Part shown: one piece after another, positions 1 through 12,072 of the stretch
Layout: each line of letters opens with the position of its first letter
Position numbering within the stretch: the stretch's first letter is position 1
NCBI GenBank assembly: GCA_030762175.1
Contig: CM060833.1
Location: 68,451,501-68,515,500 of the forward strand
From: Metallyticus violacea
Taxonomy: Eukaryota > Arthropoda > Insecta > Mantodea > Metallyticidae
Direction of reading: 5' to 3'
DNA length: 64,000 bases
Program-made: the position numbers and the translations under genes
Notes under the pieces: model-generated
Database searches by the model: none
Told to the model about the DNA's origin: nothing
Seen by the model: only the letters and a program-made list of their open reading frames with translations

Positions 1-2651
1 ACTGCAATTTGATATTAAAACATTAATAGTAAAGCAAATAGGGTTAGATTTGGTATTAGGTTTCTTGTCGTCTTAGTGATAAAAAGAAGTTGATTATTAA
101 TAACCCATTAACAGTTTAACATCATAATTATATTATCACAATTTCTAAAATTAACAAACTAATAACAATTGTATGTCACTGTTGTTTATAATATAGGACT
201 TCAATTGGTGAAAAAAAGTGATTTATGGTCAATTATTTCATGTAATAGTTGATAGTCTTGTGACCATAAGATAAAGAAAGAGTTCTAGTGATAAAATTAA
301 AAATTAAAGAAATGAAGGACGGTTACCGTTTTTCTTATATGCGCCTGATTTGCGAAGAAGCAAGAGGCTGTGCTACTTCAGTTGTGCCGATGTCGTCCCT
401 GCAATGCTGCCGGAGTCCTCATTTCAAGCATTTGCTATATATAACTGCACACTGTAGTTTATTTGAGTCAGCAAAAAGGAACAGCATATGCTTTGCATTA
501 TACCCTTTTAAATTAAAATAATTAATTATTTCGATAGAAAATAAGAAATTTATTTCCAAAACTGAAGCATAATACTCTATTGTGTTGCTTTTCATCTGAT
601 TCTAATAAATGTCTATTGTGATATATATACCGAGTGTAACAATAAGGTACGGCCAAACCTTCAGGACATATTCCTTACACATACAAGAAGAAAATTTTAT
701 ATGAACATGGATTAGGAAATAGTCTATTTCCATGTTATAGCACAAGTCTTCATAATGCATTAATCATAAGAAATACACGGATTCCTTCCACAGCGTGAAG
801 GCCAGGGAATTGCTCCACCTCTACCTATCCATCTCTCATAGAATCTGTTATTTGGTATTTTGAGCATTTCATGCAAGAAATAGTTTCATGTGATATGCTG
901 GTACTTTCTGTTCTTGTGTGTTTCCTCATGTACTATGAAGAGTTGTAGAAAGTTAGTTCTAACATGGAAATAAAACGTTTTCAGACCCATGTTCATATAA
1001 CATATTTTCTTCTTCTACATTTGAGGAATGCTTCCGGAAAGTTTAGCCGCACCTTATTGTTACACCCGGTACATATAAACGTGCAACAAAAGCAAACAAT
1101 AATAGTGAAAATACGCACAATGTGCAACAGAATTATTCACTTTGTTTATTAAATTCAATTCTTATTTTTTTCTGGTTACGTGTAACTCTTTTAATTAAGA
1201 TATATTATTAATGACGAACCTCACTAAAAACTCAGTCGTTCTTTAGTAGAATTTCAAATAGATCTTGTGGCAGTTAGTGACGCGCATGCTCCTTGAAGAT
1301 TTTATGACCTAAAATTTGACGCCATAGATTCTTGGTTCTTAATCTTAAATTGCTTGTCTAAAACTTCTCTATATAGTATTAAATTTTTCACTGTTGTTCA
1401 TTTATACCCTGTGTGTAACATTTGTAACATATTATTAAAATGTTTTTATGTATGTTATGTAAATTCATCCCGCACAGCAAAATAAGAGTTGCTTCCTCCA
1501 CTTCATTTGTTCGTATCACTGCAGCAGCAATTCACTTGTTCACTTGACCTCAGAATAAAGGGACTAAAACCCCAGTTGTAATTATAAGTATGTGAAATGC
1601 GCAAGTATTAGATTGTCGTTCCATGAATACTTTTTGTTCAAACCCGGAAACCTCAAGCCAGCAGATAAAGTTTCCTTCCTGGAAGATCCGACGCACATGA
1701 AGTAATTTGTTACGTTTATGATGTGCAGCAGAAGCCACTTCTTCACAGTCGATTAGAAAGGAAATGCTGCATATTCAAAGGTTAAGAAGCTACCGCAAAC
1801 ACCTCAACGTGTTTATTTTTTAAGAAAGATTTACTAACATGCAACATTCATGACCTTCGAGGCCATATCTCAATATGCCGGCACTGCAATTAACTGTCTT
1901 TCTTCACAGGTAAGCGGAAAATTTCAAGGCTATTATAAGTGGAAAATGGCAATGCGGAAGAGAAATTGAAACTGTGGACTAGAGACTCAGGAAATTTGTA
2001 GCTGCCACTCAAAGAGCATTCAGACATAACCGTTTAGCAAATATCTGAGGAACTGAGAAACGTTGCACAAGATACTTCGCAGTAGTTGATGTTAAAACAC
2101 AAATAGTGTACTTTGTATTAAATTGTTTACATGTATGAAGTTTGTCACTTAACTTGTGAAACGGTTTTCTCTTCAGCGCTAACCACTAAAACTGTAACAC
2201 ATTGTGCGGCCCCTAACATCCATGTACATAAAGTGTTTGTCTTCTAGTTCGATTGCTCGACCAGGCTGTTGGTATCCTTGAAGTCATTGTGTTCGTTCGT
2301 TCTTTCTCAACCCACTGATCCATATTCGTTTCGCTCTGGGCGTATTTCATCCATTACGTACGCCAATTTAGACACCAAGTTCTCGAACCTCTTCTGAAAA
2401 ATGTTAGATCGGTTGAATGCACCTTTCGGAGTGTTGTAATCTTAATGATTAGCAGTGCATTTTTCTTGATAAAATACAAACTATAAACCTTCAGGATTTG
2501 ATTTACGGTAATTAATTTTAATTACATTTTAATTGAATGTTAAATGCGAATTTTCTCAACCGTTGGACGTATACGAGAGACATTCTTAAATTTCTCGGCC
2601 TGACCAAGAAAACACAAGATATAACAGAAATGTTTGTTTTTTTATTAATTT
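1..2651. other. AT-rich stretch without recognised gene
   Basis: I see no family I recognise on either strand. The open frames are all under 80 codons, have AT-rich composition, and show no domain signature. A CAG/GTAAG string near 1907 resembles a splice donor but has no open exon beside it. Confidence 0.5.
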
Positions 2652-3625
2652 TTATTTTTCAACAAATTAGTCACCTTGTAAATCAATACATTCAGTCTAA
2701 AATTTTTCGAGATTTTTAATAACATCAGTAAAGTAAGATTAATCAGCTGTGAAAAATTAGTGTCTTACTGAGTTTCAACCTCATTATTTGATGTGAATCT
2801 TCGTCCACCCAGTCATTTCTTCAGATTTGGGAACAAAAAGCAATCGCGGGAGCCAAATTCGGTGAATATGGAGGCGGTGGAAGCATTTGGAAGCTAACGT
2901 CGAGCAGTTTTGCAGCAACAATCCCAGACATATGTGAAAGTGCATTATCGTGATGACAGAGGATTTTCTTTTTCGCAAGGTGTGGACGTTGAGGCTGAAA
3001 AGCACCCTTCAGTTGGTCCAGTAGTGAAGTATAATACTCCTATGTGATGGTTCTGCACTTCTGGAGGTAGAGTATGAGCATCACACCACGAGAATCTCAT
3101 AAAACCATAGCCATGATTTTTCCTACATATGGAACCATTTTTTTCTTTCTTTGGTGCACTTTCATCAGTTGCCACCCAGTTGCTTCTTCGTCTCTGGCAT
3201 GTAGTGATCTACTGTTTTGAAATGTCGGAGAAACTCATGGAACAAGTCTAAACACTTTTCCGAACTGTTTATTTGAATGCGTTTTGGTCCATTGTTAACA
3301 AACGCGGCACCCATCGAGGGGAGAACTTCTCATACCCAAAACTTCGTGTAGAATTAAATGGACACGGCCTATTGAGGTCCTTGCAATGTCAATCAACATG
3401 ATCTCATACGCTGTAGCACATTTGGGACGCTCTTAGAGCTCATTATCTTGAATGAATGTACGACCTTGCATAATTCAGCAGCCCACTTTTTAACAGTCGA
3501 AAATGAAGGAGAAAAATCCTTTAATGTGGAATCTAACTTCTTTGGTATCTCTCATTTGAGGTTAAATCATTCTAAACGAAGTACTTTATCATAGCTAGTA
3601 TTTCAATTTTATCTATTTTGTAGAG
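2652..3625 (-). pseudogene. mariner-type (DD34D) transposase pseudogene, nearly full length
   Basis: On the minus strand, across frameshifts, most of a mariner transposase can be followed. The N-terminus has a FSTVKKWAAEL-like segment. The linker is read near 3300 as SARWVPRLLT-like in degraded form. DHYMPETKKQ follows, then DSRGV, LLDQLKGAFQ, and the second catalytic motif HHDNALSH. The segment PPPYSPNLAPA leads to DCFLFPNLKK after a one-base shift. The C-terminus reads CIDLQGD and ends VEK-stop at 2652-2654. The spacing from the Asp of HHDN to the Asp of DCFLF is 34 residues, which defines mariner DD34D. The block that should hold the first Asp (TGDE/TMDE) is missing just before the PETK motif. 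The roughly 974 bp compare with about 1,050 bp for an intact gene. It would have cut and pasted its own DNA at TA sites. It is clearly dead. Terminal inverted repeats were not identified. Confidence 0.85.
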
Positions 3626-3821
3626 AATGTTAACACAAGCTTGTTTACACGGCCGTCACAAACAAGTGACTACACTTATGGGTCTAAAACTTTACAGCGC
3701 GCCTTCTAAAGGATAATACTTAACAACTATCATAGTTATTTGGCCATCTTCAAAGCATCTCTGAGTCAGGCCGAGAACTTTAGAACACAGAACTTATAAT
3801 AAGACAGAACGAAGGTTATAA

Positions 3822-4300
3822 CAATCTTTTGGATTGGGTTGTTTGAGACGGAGGAGGATATTTCAGCCTTGTTCAACGTGGCAGTGAGGGCATCTCCTGG
3901 AGTAAGAAATGAGATGAATGAGACACCGGGCTGTGAGGCACGGACCTTCACGGGGTCCCTAATATTGTTTCCAGGTAGAACACTCCGATGCCAGCGGAGC
4001 CCCCCACCCCCTCCTCCAGGGATTTTTCAAGCCCTTCAAAAGGAGGTTTCCATACCAGACGCCGGGGAAGAAACCTTTTCAAAGCGCAAGTAACTATCAC
4101 ACCGCACCAGCCCACCTCGCCCTGGCGCTTTCGTAACAGAATCAAGGGAATGAAATTACATACATGAAATATGAAATAGGAGAACGGAAAATTCTTTGAA
4201 AGTAAAGATATGTCCCAACATAGTAAAGGAAAACCACGAAAAAAAAAAACAAACAACAATCAGGATGACCGGCTCCAAGAAATTTTTAACCTGGAACTCC
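3822..4300 (-). repeat. SINE-C copy, head degraded
   Basis: It shares a long body with the sequences at 6722, 14085 (reverse orientation) and 19035. Shared landmarks are a GAGGAGGATATTTCAGCCTTG-like segment, TCTAACATT/TCCAGGTAGA, a 'gaccaggggaa' block and 'GACCGG(T/C)(T/C)CC'. The tRNA-like head seen in the 19035 copy would lie at the right end and is not recognisable here. Open frames of 84-103 codons inside it are not genes; they run through repeat sequence shared with the other copies. Confidence 0.65.
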
Positions 4301-4349
4301 AGAATGCCAGTCCTAAGTGTTATTGCCCGAGTTATCCTCTCGGCAAACT

Positions 4350-4795
4350 CTGTTTATACTTTAAAGTCAGTTCCTTTAGTGTGGCTCAAAATCATTTACC
4401 AATGAAAATTTTCTTCCGAGAGTTGCCAGCCTTTGCCAACTAGCCCTGCATTCAGACTGCAAATCATTTTCTATCAGTAGTTAATCGATTGATCATGAAG
4501 TGCTTTGGCAGCCTTAAGAAAATCAACGAAACATTTCTAGAAGCACCCATTAAACAGTTTTGCAAATGTATTAGATTACTAATTTATATTTCAACAAGTT
4601 TACAAGGTGAACAGGAGTTAATGCCCATTTTACGGTAGCTCATTGACAGGTCATTTAATTTAACTATAAATTAAAATAACTCCAAATCAAACAAGGTCGT
4701 ATTATAAACAAGCAAGTGGGAGTTTCAGATGTCCCTGAAAAAATAGTGCAGGCGATAAATCATACGCTGAAGACTATGAACGAAACCACTGAATA
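4350..4795. other. No feature seen
   Basis: AT-rich sequence with no recognisable family. Confidence 0.4.
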
Positions 4796-5065
4796 GTCGG
4801 TTCTGGTGGTGTAGTCGTAACCATACTTGCTTTCTAAATCTAAGATCGCGGGTTCAAACCCGGCCAGGGTCGATGGATTTTTTCGGGCGTAAAATCCAAA
4901 GTATAGCTTCCTTCGGAAGGGAAGTAAAGCCGTGGGTCCCGTGTCGTACATTTACGGCACAATAAAGAACCTCAAGCCTGAAAAAAGAGGCCTCTGAGTC
5001 AAAATTGTCGGTCGTTTCAAGATGTTAAAGAGCGTTTATAAATAAATCAAATAAAAAAACACAAT
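4796..5065 (+). repeat. SINE-A copy with tRNA-like head
   Basis: It starts with a tRNA-like head, GGTGGTGTAGTCGTAACCA (pol III A-box region), followed by a good B box GGGTTCAAACCC near 4853. The family body follows: CTTCCTTCGGAAGGGAAGTA, then GTCGTACATTTACGGCAC, then CCTCAAGCCTGAAA and GAGGCCTCTGAG. It ends in TTAAAGAGCGT and an A-rich tail. Against the 45690 copy, a short block (GGACGCTGATGACC) before the tail is deleted. Being pol III-transcribed and dependent on a LINE is known for tRNA-derived SINEs and is inferred here. I could not define a target-site duplication. Confidence 0.85.
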
Positions 5066-6399
5066 TAATTTCTCTATCCATAATGACAACTGCACGGCAA
5101 GCTCAAAGCAAATGGTCTATTTGCCGTATCGGCGGATTTGAGAAAGTCATTCTTATGTGTGTTTACATTCTATGGTCTCTATCACTGAGTGTTTCAAATT
5201 AAAAAAGGTTTAAGAAAATACTCAAATTCATGAAGCAATTACATTGTTTTGAGGCTGGACATTGTATTGGGACCTGTGTGCAAATCACATTAAATGGTTC
5301 AATATGGGCATTTTCTTAGCCATAGTGTGTAAAGCTAGAAGCAATTTATTTCTGGTTAGAACGCAATAACTAGTATGACTATTAATAATTACTATACCAA
5401 TTATTATGGAATGGAAACATATTACATAATAATATATGTCAATTCATAAATATGTAAATATCGTTCTTTGCATTTTAATAATGTATTTATTTAATAATAT
5501 TAATATTGTTTTATTTTTATTACTATTTGTTCCTTTTTCTAATGTTGTACCTTACTTAAGCAATGTATGGTCTGTGACCACCATAAAATATATTTGTAAT
5601 GTGAATATAGAATTTTATAACAATAAAAATATACCTAATACTACAGTTTGTACTAATGATGTCAATACAATTAGCTTTCATGATCTTGCATTTCTTACAA
5701 AATAATGCATGAGTATTATACATTATATTTCAACATTTTTTCAGCTCAGCATTTTATCAGGAGCACTCCCTGCTCTCATTTATGTAAACCAAAATAATAA
5801 AAATATCTTATACTGCTTGGAGGGAGTTTAAATTTCTGGTGCATCTGTATTCTCCTCTATTCATCATCATTCCACGATTGAAAGCCCCTTTGGCACTTCC
5901 TGTGAGGGGCAACAGAGGTGTTTACAAAGTCTGCCGCGGAATGTATTACGTTATGCACTCTCTCGAAATGGAAATGCTGTGCATTCTGTAGCAATCGGTA
6001 TAACTGTCCCCAAGGCGTTGTGCGTAGTCAACAGTCCCAACTTTCTATACCTCGGGAGGTAGGGATTCCATTTCTCCACTAAATCATAGCCACCTCTTAT
6101 GCAACCCTACAGTCCCTGACAAGCTGCATTGTCTCAAGAGTTAAACTTGTGGAATTAAAGCAGCGTTCGATCTAAATCACAGTCTCTCAAACGAATTCAT
6201 TAAGCTCAATGCCCACGATGCATTTTAGTGTTTCTTCCTTGGTGCTGGAGTGTGAGCTGGCGGTTGTCATTTCTTGAGTAAATTTGTTCATGAGCAGAGG
6301 CAGTCATAACCCAAGCTAAGTTTCTTGAATCACAACAATCAAAAAATGGAAATAAGATCAATGTGACAAATGAAGCTGTTTAAGAAATTTCAGACATTT

Positions 6400-6403
<4 letters not shown>
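5066..6403. other. No gene; GC-richer patch at about 5.88-6.2 kb
   Basis: Mostly AT-rich. The patch around 5880-6200 is richer in G+C but matches nothing I recognise and shows no sustained open frame. Confidence 0.4.

Positions 6404-6436
<33 letters not shown>
6404..6436. repeat. (TA)n microsatellite
   Basis: Uninterrupted alternating AT of 33 bases. Confidence 0.95.
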
Positions 6437-6440
<4 letters not shown>

Positions 6441-6721
6441 GCTGTTGCGGATAGAATTTATCACCTTGTTCTAATGTCACATACTCTCATTAGCGAATGT
6501 CCTTTAGGTCTCTCATTTAATGTTTCTTTAGGTAGTTTTTGTTTTGCCGATCGTTATAACGGATTTTATCTTTTGCAGGATTATATTATATATACTTCCA
6601 ATTTTTATATAATCGCGCCTTTTCTTAAAATCTTTTATTTATACACATCAAAAATATTTGTGAGTGATTTTTTTTTTTTTTGTAATTTTGCATGTAATCC
6701 ATTTAAAGTAACTAATAATTA

Positions 6722-7115
6722 ACTGTATTGTATTGTTAGAGATGAAGGAGGACATTTCGGGACTTCAGCCTTGCTCAAAGTCTGGCCGTTTGTGCCTACG
6801 CCCCCAGTGAGGACACTTCCGAGAGGAAAGGAGACGCCGAGCGTTGAGGCAAGGACATAGACGAGGTCTCTAACATTCTTTCCAGATAGACGCAGGCGCA
6901 GCCCTCCTTCCAAGGAATTCCAGCTCCTCAGAAGGACCAGCTCACCTCTCCCTGACACTTTCAACTCTGTAACAAAACCAAAGGAATGAAAGAGCGGAAA
7001 ATTTGTGGAAATTAAAGTTCCATTTCAGCAGTCGCCTAAGCGACCAGGGGAAACGAAGGTCAAAATGACCGGTCCCAAGCGATTTGAATCTGAGACAAGC
7101 GTCAACACCTCATCC
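6722..7115 (-). repeat. SINE-C copy
   Basis: It shows the same body as the copies at 3822, 14085 and 19035: a GAGGACATTTCGGGACTTCAG segment, 'CCTACGCCCCCAG', 'CTAACATTCTTTCCAGATAGA', 'TCCCTGACACTTTC', 'GCCTAAGCGACCAGGGG' and 'GACCGGTCCCAAG'. The segment GAATCTGAGACAAGCGTC at the right end is a worn version of the tRNA-like head seen intact at 19430-19505. It is preceded by TGTATTGTATTG, probably the 3' simple-sequence tail. Confidence 0.7.
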
Positions 7116-9547
7116 TTCACTTTGGAATTGTTTTTAAGGTTTCCATTATACATCTTTTAATAATTTCATTTATGTTGGATTTTCTCTTTATAGTCTATCT
7201 TCGTCGTCCAACATTAAGACGAAATAATAAAAAATTAATAAAACATGAAAAGTATTTTCGTTTCTTTATAAATAATGTCTTTCTATTAAAAATAACCGAA
7301 GATTAGCATGCAAAGTCTACAATTTTTTACCCTTTTGTCTACGTTCCAATATTTTAAATCGTGTGTTACATATATGATAAAATAAACGCACAAAGAGTAG
7401 AGTGCATGTTTGAAAAATAGTAAAGAAAGTTTGCACAACATTTTTATCATTAGAATCCCAGCCAGCATTCCGCTAAAGAAACAGCTTGGTTTGATCTCTG
7501 CAATGATGATGATTTTTGAAAGAGATTAGGATGACAATACGCCACATATTTTTCTTTTCAAAAAAACTTTGGACATAAATAACGACAATTCTGATAATGT
7601 AATAAAGAACAAAAAATGTAAATACTAAAATGAAACTTTTATTACGTGTTTCTTCGGTATATTTTCCAGAGCGCCATCAGATAAATCGTCTCAAATTCAT
7701 CATACACAACGCACCTCCACTTCTTTGTGCAAAATAGTACTTTTAATTTTCCTAAAGGTCCTGAAAATAATTAATTTTTGCTCTCTAGAAATACCCATGC
7801 AAATACACTCTTTCATATTTTCTTTAGCTGTAAACGTGAAATAGCTTTTCAAATCTTCCACATAATAAAGCTCTTGGCACGTACATTATTACAAAGTAAT
7901 CAATGCTCTTTATCTATTCGGCTGTCGTAGAGTGTAGTTCATACAAACAATTGAGATTTGGGATTAGCTAGGTTACTATAATAGCGATGAAACAAAGGAA
8001 CTCATGTTTCTTACTATTTAAAAATTAGCATGAATTTATGTGAATCTCAACTATAATAATTTCATGGAAGTGTTTTCAAAGCAATATTAGGTGTTAAAGG
8101 ACGAACAAGATAAGAGTTTTCCTCTGTTTATTTGCATAACATACTCATCTTTACTTAGGTATTAAAACAGACATGTATCTCTGCACTTACTCGCTTCTCT
8201 GCAAAGTTTTATCTCGAGTATTTTTTTTCTTTTTTCGAGGCCTGTTATTTATTCTACGCTAACTAAAAACTAGCTGCTAAACTTGATTTATTTACTTGTA
8301 TTTCTTTATAATGGGTAAGTGCCACAACTCTGAATATTTTATCATTCTATAAAGAAAACGTAAAACTCCTACAGTAATATTGATTCAACGAAACATGTTG
8401 TATATCTAGGCTGCAGCATCTTCAATATGAGAGATTCTTCTTAAAAACAAATTTTAGTTTCTTCTGTGTTGTGTAACAAATGACACTAGTAAAAAAGAAA
8501 GGATGTACGTCTAAAACTTTATATAAGTTTCCAAGTTATTGTGCGTCTCACAATTCTAGGCGCCAACAAACAAAAAATTAAACAAGAGAAAGAAACTTTT
8601 CAAGATGAGGCGGAAAAGCAGTATATTACAGTGTCAGAACTTAGCAGATGATGTTAACACTGGAAATAGAAAAAAATGCCTGACACTGATAAATCTGACG
8701 AAGAAATGTTACCAGGACAAGAAAAATGTTTTACATGATTAAGCATTATAGGATGTAAATGCGTTCAAATTCTCGAGTTGCATTGCGTGGGAATGACCTA
8801 TACTGCACGAGAAACTAAAAATGTCACCTTGAAAAATCCGAAGCGATACAGTAAGGCTGCGTTTGCCGCTTCCTAGTCGTGAAAGTACTGGTAGGTTGCA
8901 TAACGTGCTGACCCAAATAAGACTTGCATCTCGCAATTATTATTCGCAGAAGGCCATCCCTGTCTTCTTCTTCGTGCAGTTGGCGAACGACGTGAGCGAG
9001 AGGCAGGCATAAAGGGCATGACATTTACAAGCTGGGAGTGCCCGTTATCAGCTATTGAGAATAAACGCAGTCACTTATGCATAGGATAGTGGAGGTACCG
9101 TGATGTCTCAAGATTTCAATCAGCAAGCATTCTTAGTGGTTTTTTTTTTTTTTTTTTGTTTCGCAATTGAAAGTATCTAGTCATACACCAAGCATAGAAC
9201 ACTGAGCATCATGTTTACAGAAGCAAGGCCATCTTCATCAATTATTCCTAGAACTTATCAGCCAAAATTGGCTATTTTGTTTTCTCTTTACACCTATCTA
9301 ATCATCTCTCTCAAAGTTCACGGTCAATCTTAATCTGCCTTGTTTAAATTGGATAGAAAGTGCTACGAATATTCTCTCTAACCTATAAAGAAGCTTACTT
9401 ATCTATCCAAAATATTGCACACTTTTAGGTTTTTATTTTATTATAACTGAACATATAAGTTGTTTCATCCTCTATAGACGTCCAAATCATTTTAACCTCA
9501 TTCCCTTTACTACATATAACCAGTGCCTTTTAATCTTCTTTTGTCTC
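7116..9547. other. No gene seen
   Basis: AT-rich, with short chance ORFs only. A run of about 16 T occurs near 9141. It may be the tail of an old retroposed copy, but I could not recognise the adjoining body. Confidence 0.45.
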
Positions 9548-9557
9548 TGAGTGCTTG

Positions 9558-9837
9558 ATTTTTTTTTTTTTTTTTTTTTGGATGGTGCATAACGCCCTTT
9601 TTAACTACTGAGGCACCACAGGCGGTGAACACTGATAGTACATGAGATGATATTAGAAAAATATTTTTTTAGGAAGGAAACGTTCCAGGTCTAAGTTTAG
9701 GGTACCTCCCCGGCATTTGCTACTTATGAGGGCTGATGGAAAAAACCTCAGTCAGGGAGAACGGTCCTGGCGTGATTTGAACCCCAGACCTCCCGCTCAT
9801 TAGTCCGCGCCTTAACGACCTCGGCCACCCGTGGCGG
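9558..9837 (-). repeat. SINE-B, full-length, with 10-bp target duplication
   Basis: Read on the minus strand it starts CCGCCACGGGTGGCCGAGG with GTTAAGGCG next, which resembles the A-box half of a tRNA-Leu or tRNA-Ser. The B box GGGTTCAAATC follows. The body contains CCCTGACTGAGG, CCTAAACTTAGACCTGGAAC and GTTTCCTTCCT, and ends in a long A tail (poly-T on the plus strand, 9559-9579). TGAGTGCTTG is present on both sides (9548-9557 and 9838-9847), a direct sign of insertion through a LINE-type target-primed mechanism. Confidence 0.92.
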
Positions 9838-9971
9838 TGAGTGCTTGCAACTTTGCGTGCTTTACATCTTAGGAAAGTCCCGTGTTTCTCCTCAAATCAC
9901 CAATTTCCACTGTCAACATTATTTTTCAGCACTGCTTATTTTTAACCCAGTTTCACTTCCAAAACTGAAAG

Positions 9972-10206
9972 CTTTTTTTGATTGATTTATTTACGGACGC
10001 TCTTTAACATCTCAGGCGATCAGCGTCCCATTCTATTCAGGACATGAAACGGCCGACAAATTTACTCAGAGGCCTCTTCTTTCAGGCTTGAGGTTCTTTT
10101 TCGTGCCGTAAATGTACGACACGGGACCCACGGCTTTACTTCCCTTCCGAAGGAAGCCATACTGAGGATTTTTACGCCTAAAAAACCCCATCGATCCTGG
10201 CCGGGT
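9972..10206 (-). repeat. SINE-A, 5'-truncated at the B box, 9-bp target duplication
   Basis: All body landmarks of the family are present, but the copy stops at CCGGGT, inside the pol III B box, so the tRNA head is absent. AACTGAAAG flanks it at 9963-9971 and 10207-10215. The duplication shows that the truncated form is what was inserted, not a later deletion. Without a head it should not be transcribed by pol III. Confidence 0.9.
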
Positions 10207-10489
10207 AACTGAAAGAGATTTATTTAAATAATTCCTCTTATGTATTCATTGAATTTAAGCATGCTACATCCATTTTGCTTTGTTCAATTTGTTGTGTTTA
10301 TATTTGCGCTTTTGCATTATTTCTGGCTATTTATAATTCTGTAATATGCTTATGCTTAATGCAGCCGATGCAACCGGAAGGGTAGCAGCACATAAAGCCA
10401 GTATTTTTATTTTAGTATTTATATTTTTATTGAAAAAGCATAAAATGACACTATATTTAAAACTAATAATAATAAACACTAGCCTGTGT

Positions 10490-10957
10490 TGGATGTGATG
10501 CTCCTCGGCGGCAATACATTGCCGGATTCTGCGCGGAAATTCCTGTGTTTCATTTAATTTTTTTCTCACAGGAACATTGCGGTTAGGAACACGTTTCTTG
10601 TCATTGACAGACCCTGCCTGTCTTAACGTTTTAATAAGTTGGCGAATAGTTTCTCTACCTGAAGCACGATTGTCGGGACATTTTCTTGCGAATCGCCTTG
10701 TCACTTCTGTGTAAAAATCCTTTTTCGTATATGTATTATGCATAAAAACCCGTTCTTCAATGTAGTGGCATAACTAACGGAGAACAATTAGCACCTAATT
10801 TACACACGATGAAAGCACCGAGTAACACACGAATGCACAACCACTCGATGACAAAGCCTCGCTAGGTACTATCTGACAGGCATTATATGGTTTTGACGAA
10901 TGATTCTCTCAGTGCGCAGCCGCGCTCTATCGGCCCATAACTCAAGTAACCTCACTG
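10490..10957 (-). pseudogene. Mariner-like element 5' part: terminal repeat, leader and transposase HTH fragment
   Basis: Starting from CAGTGAGGTTACTTGAGTTA next to a TA at 10958-10959, a leader of about 200 bp is followed by a coding remnant on the minus strand. It contains FYTEVTRRFARKCPDN, ETIRQLIKTL and AGSVNDKKR, then RRIRQCIAAE. This pattern (F.RR..R.CP...S..TI..L....R..GSV.DKKR) is the N-terminal helix-turn-helix of Tc1/mariner-superfamily transposases in insects, the type classified as DUF4817. The catalytic part is absent: similarity fades near 10500. The terminal repeat is inferred from position and the TA. No matching second end was found. Its product would have bound the element's ends. 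Confidence 0.6.
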
Positions 10958-11154
10958 TATATTCTCAATTCTTTAACCATAAATTATATTTCTTAGATTG
11001 AGCGATTAATTATCTTTAGTGATTAACGTCAGCGAAACTGCATCTTTTGGTATACATTTGTTGCGGGTATATCGCTTTCGAGTAAGCATTTGCTCTTCAC
11101 AAATGTCTAACAGTCGCGAATGTTGCCTTTAGAGTCTTCCTGTACCATCTAAAA

Positions 11155-11225
11155 TGAGCAGGGTAGCTCAAGTGTTTTTGACACGTATTCGGGAGGTCCC
11201 ATGTTCAATTACCTTGCGTCTAAGA
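11155..11225 (+). repeat. Degenerate tRNA-like sequence (SINE head remnant)
   Basis: GGTAGCTCAAGTG resembles an A box, and TGTTCAATTACC, 44 bases later, resembles a B box. The region between and after does not match the other SINE families here. A cloverleaf cannot be drawn convincingly, so I read it as a worn SINE head. Confidence 0.35.
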
Positions 11226-11696
11226 TTATTTCGTACTTTCTTCGTGTTACTTATATTTACGTTCCCCGGGTTATTCTTTCTTCCATTTAATTTCTTTCCA
11301 TGGCATTAGTTACAGGGTAGGAAGCGTCAGGCGAGGAATCTTTGGTCAGATCGTGTTCTGTCTTGACAAAGGCATTTAGTTAAGCATTATCAGCGTAGGT
11401 AAATGCTCGTCGTGCAATAGAAAACTTGCAATGAGCCATACTATACTTTATCTATCGCTCTGCAATTAGTGAACCCTCCCACACAGAAACTGCCTGCTGA
11501 TTCGTAATTGGCGTGGCTGCTCAGCGATTATGCCTCTGTCTACTGTGGAAGTAAATCTCGCAGGTGGTCGACATTTTTATAGCTCTATTCAGTACTCTTC
11601 TGATATTTCTCCCTCTTGATAACCACAATTCTCCACTGATTACTCTTTGCAAATATTTATTATACAACTGGAACTTCACTGTTAACTCGCCTTTTG

Positions 11697-11922
11697 TCGT
11701 GAGTTCAACCCCGTCAGGGTCGATGAACTTTTTAAAAGTAATAATGCTCGGTATGGCTTCCTTCGGAAGGGAGATAAAGCTGTTGATCCGTGTCGTAGAT
11801 TTATAGTACGTAAAAGAACCTCAAACCTGAAAGAAGAGGCCTCTAGAAAAATTTATCGACCGCAGTTTCACTCTCTGAATTGAATTGGACGCTAATGACC
11901 GACAATGCTAAGGAGCGTCTTA
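11697..11922 (+). repeat. SINE-A copy beginning at the B box
   Basis: It starts at GTGAGTTCAACCCC, a diverged B box, without the upstream tRNA half. The body is recognisable: CTTCCTTCGGAAGGGA, CCTCAAACCTGAAAG, GAGGCCTCT and TTGGACGCTAATGACC. It ends AAGGAGCGTCTTAAATAA and runs straight into the AAT array that follows. It is more diverged than the 58.6 and 59 kb copies. Confidence 0.8.
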
Positions 11923-11975
<53 letters not shown>

Positions 11976-11983
11976 CAATAATA

Positions 11984-12015
<32 letters not shown>

Positions 12016-12036
12016 TAATAATAATAAATAATAATA

Positions 12037-12071
<35 letters not shown>
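11923..12071. repeat. (AAT)n microsatellite grown from a SINE tail
   Basis: About 150 bases of AAT with AAC and AAAT interruptions, directly continuing the 'TTAAATAA' tail of the SINE-A copy. The 98-codon minus-strand frame through it encodes poly-Tyr/Ile and is not a gene. Confidence 0.93.

Positions 12072-12072
<1 letters not shown>

Noticed and set aside
1905..1920. CAG/GTAAG splice-donor-like site
   Set aside because: No open exon upstream and no acceptor downstream; expected by chance.
3839..4259. Overlapping frames of 84 and 103 codons on opposite strands
   Set aside because: They fall within a SINE-C copy that recurs at three other places.
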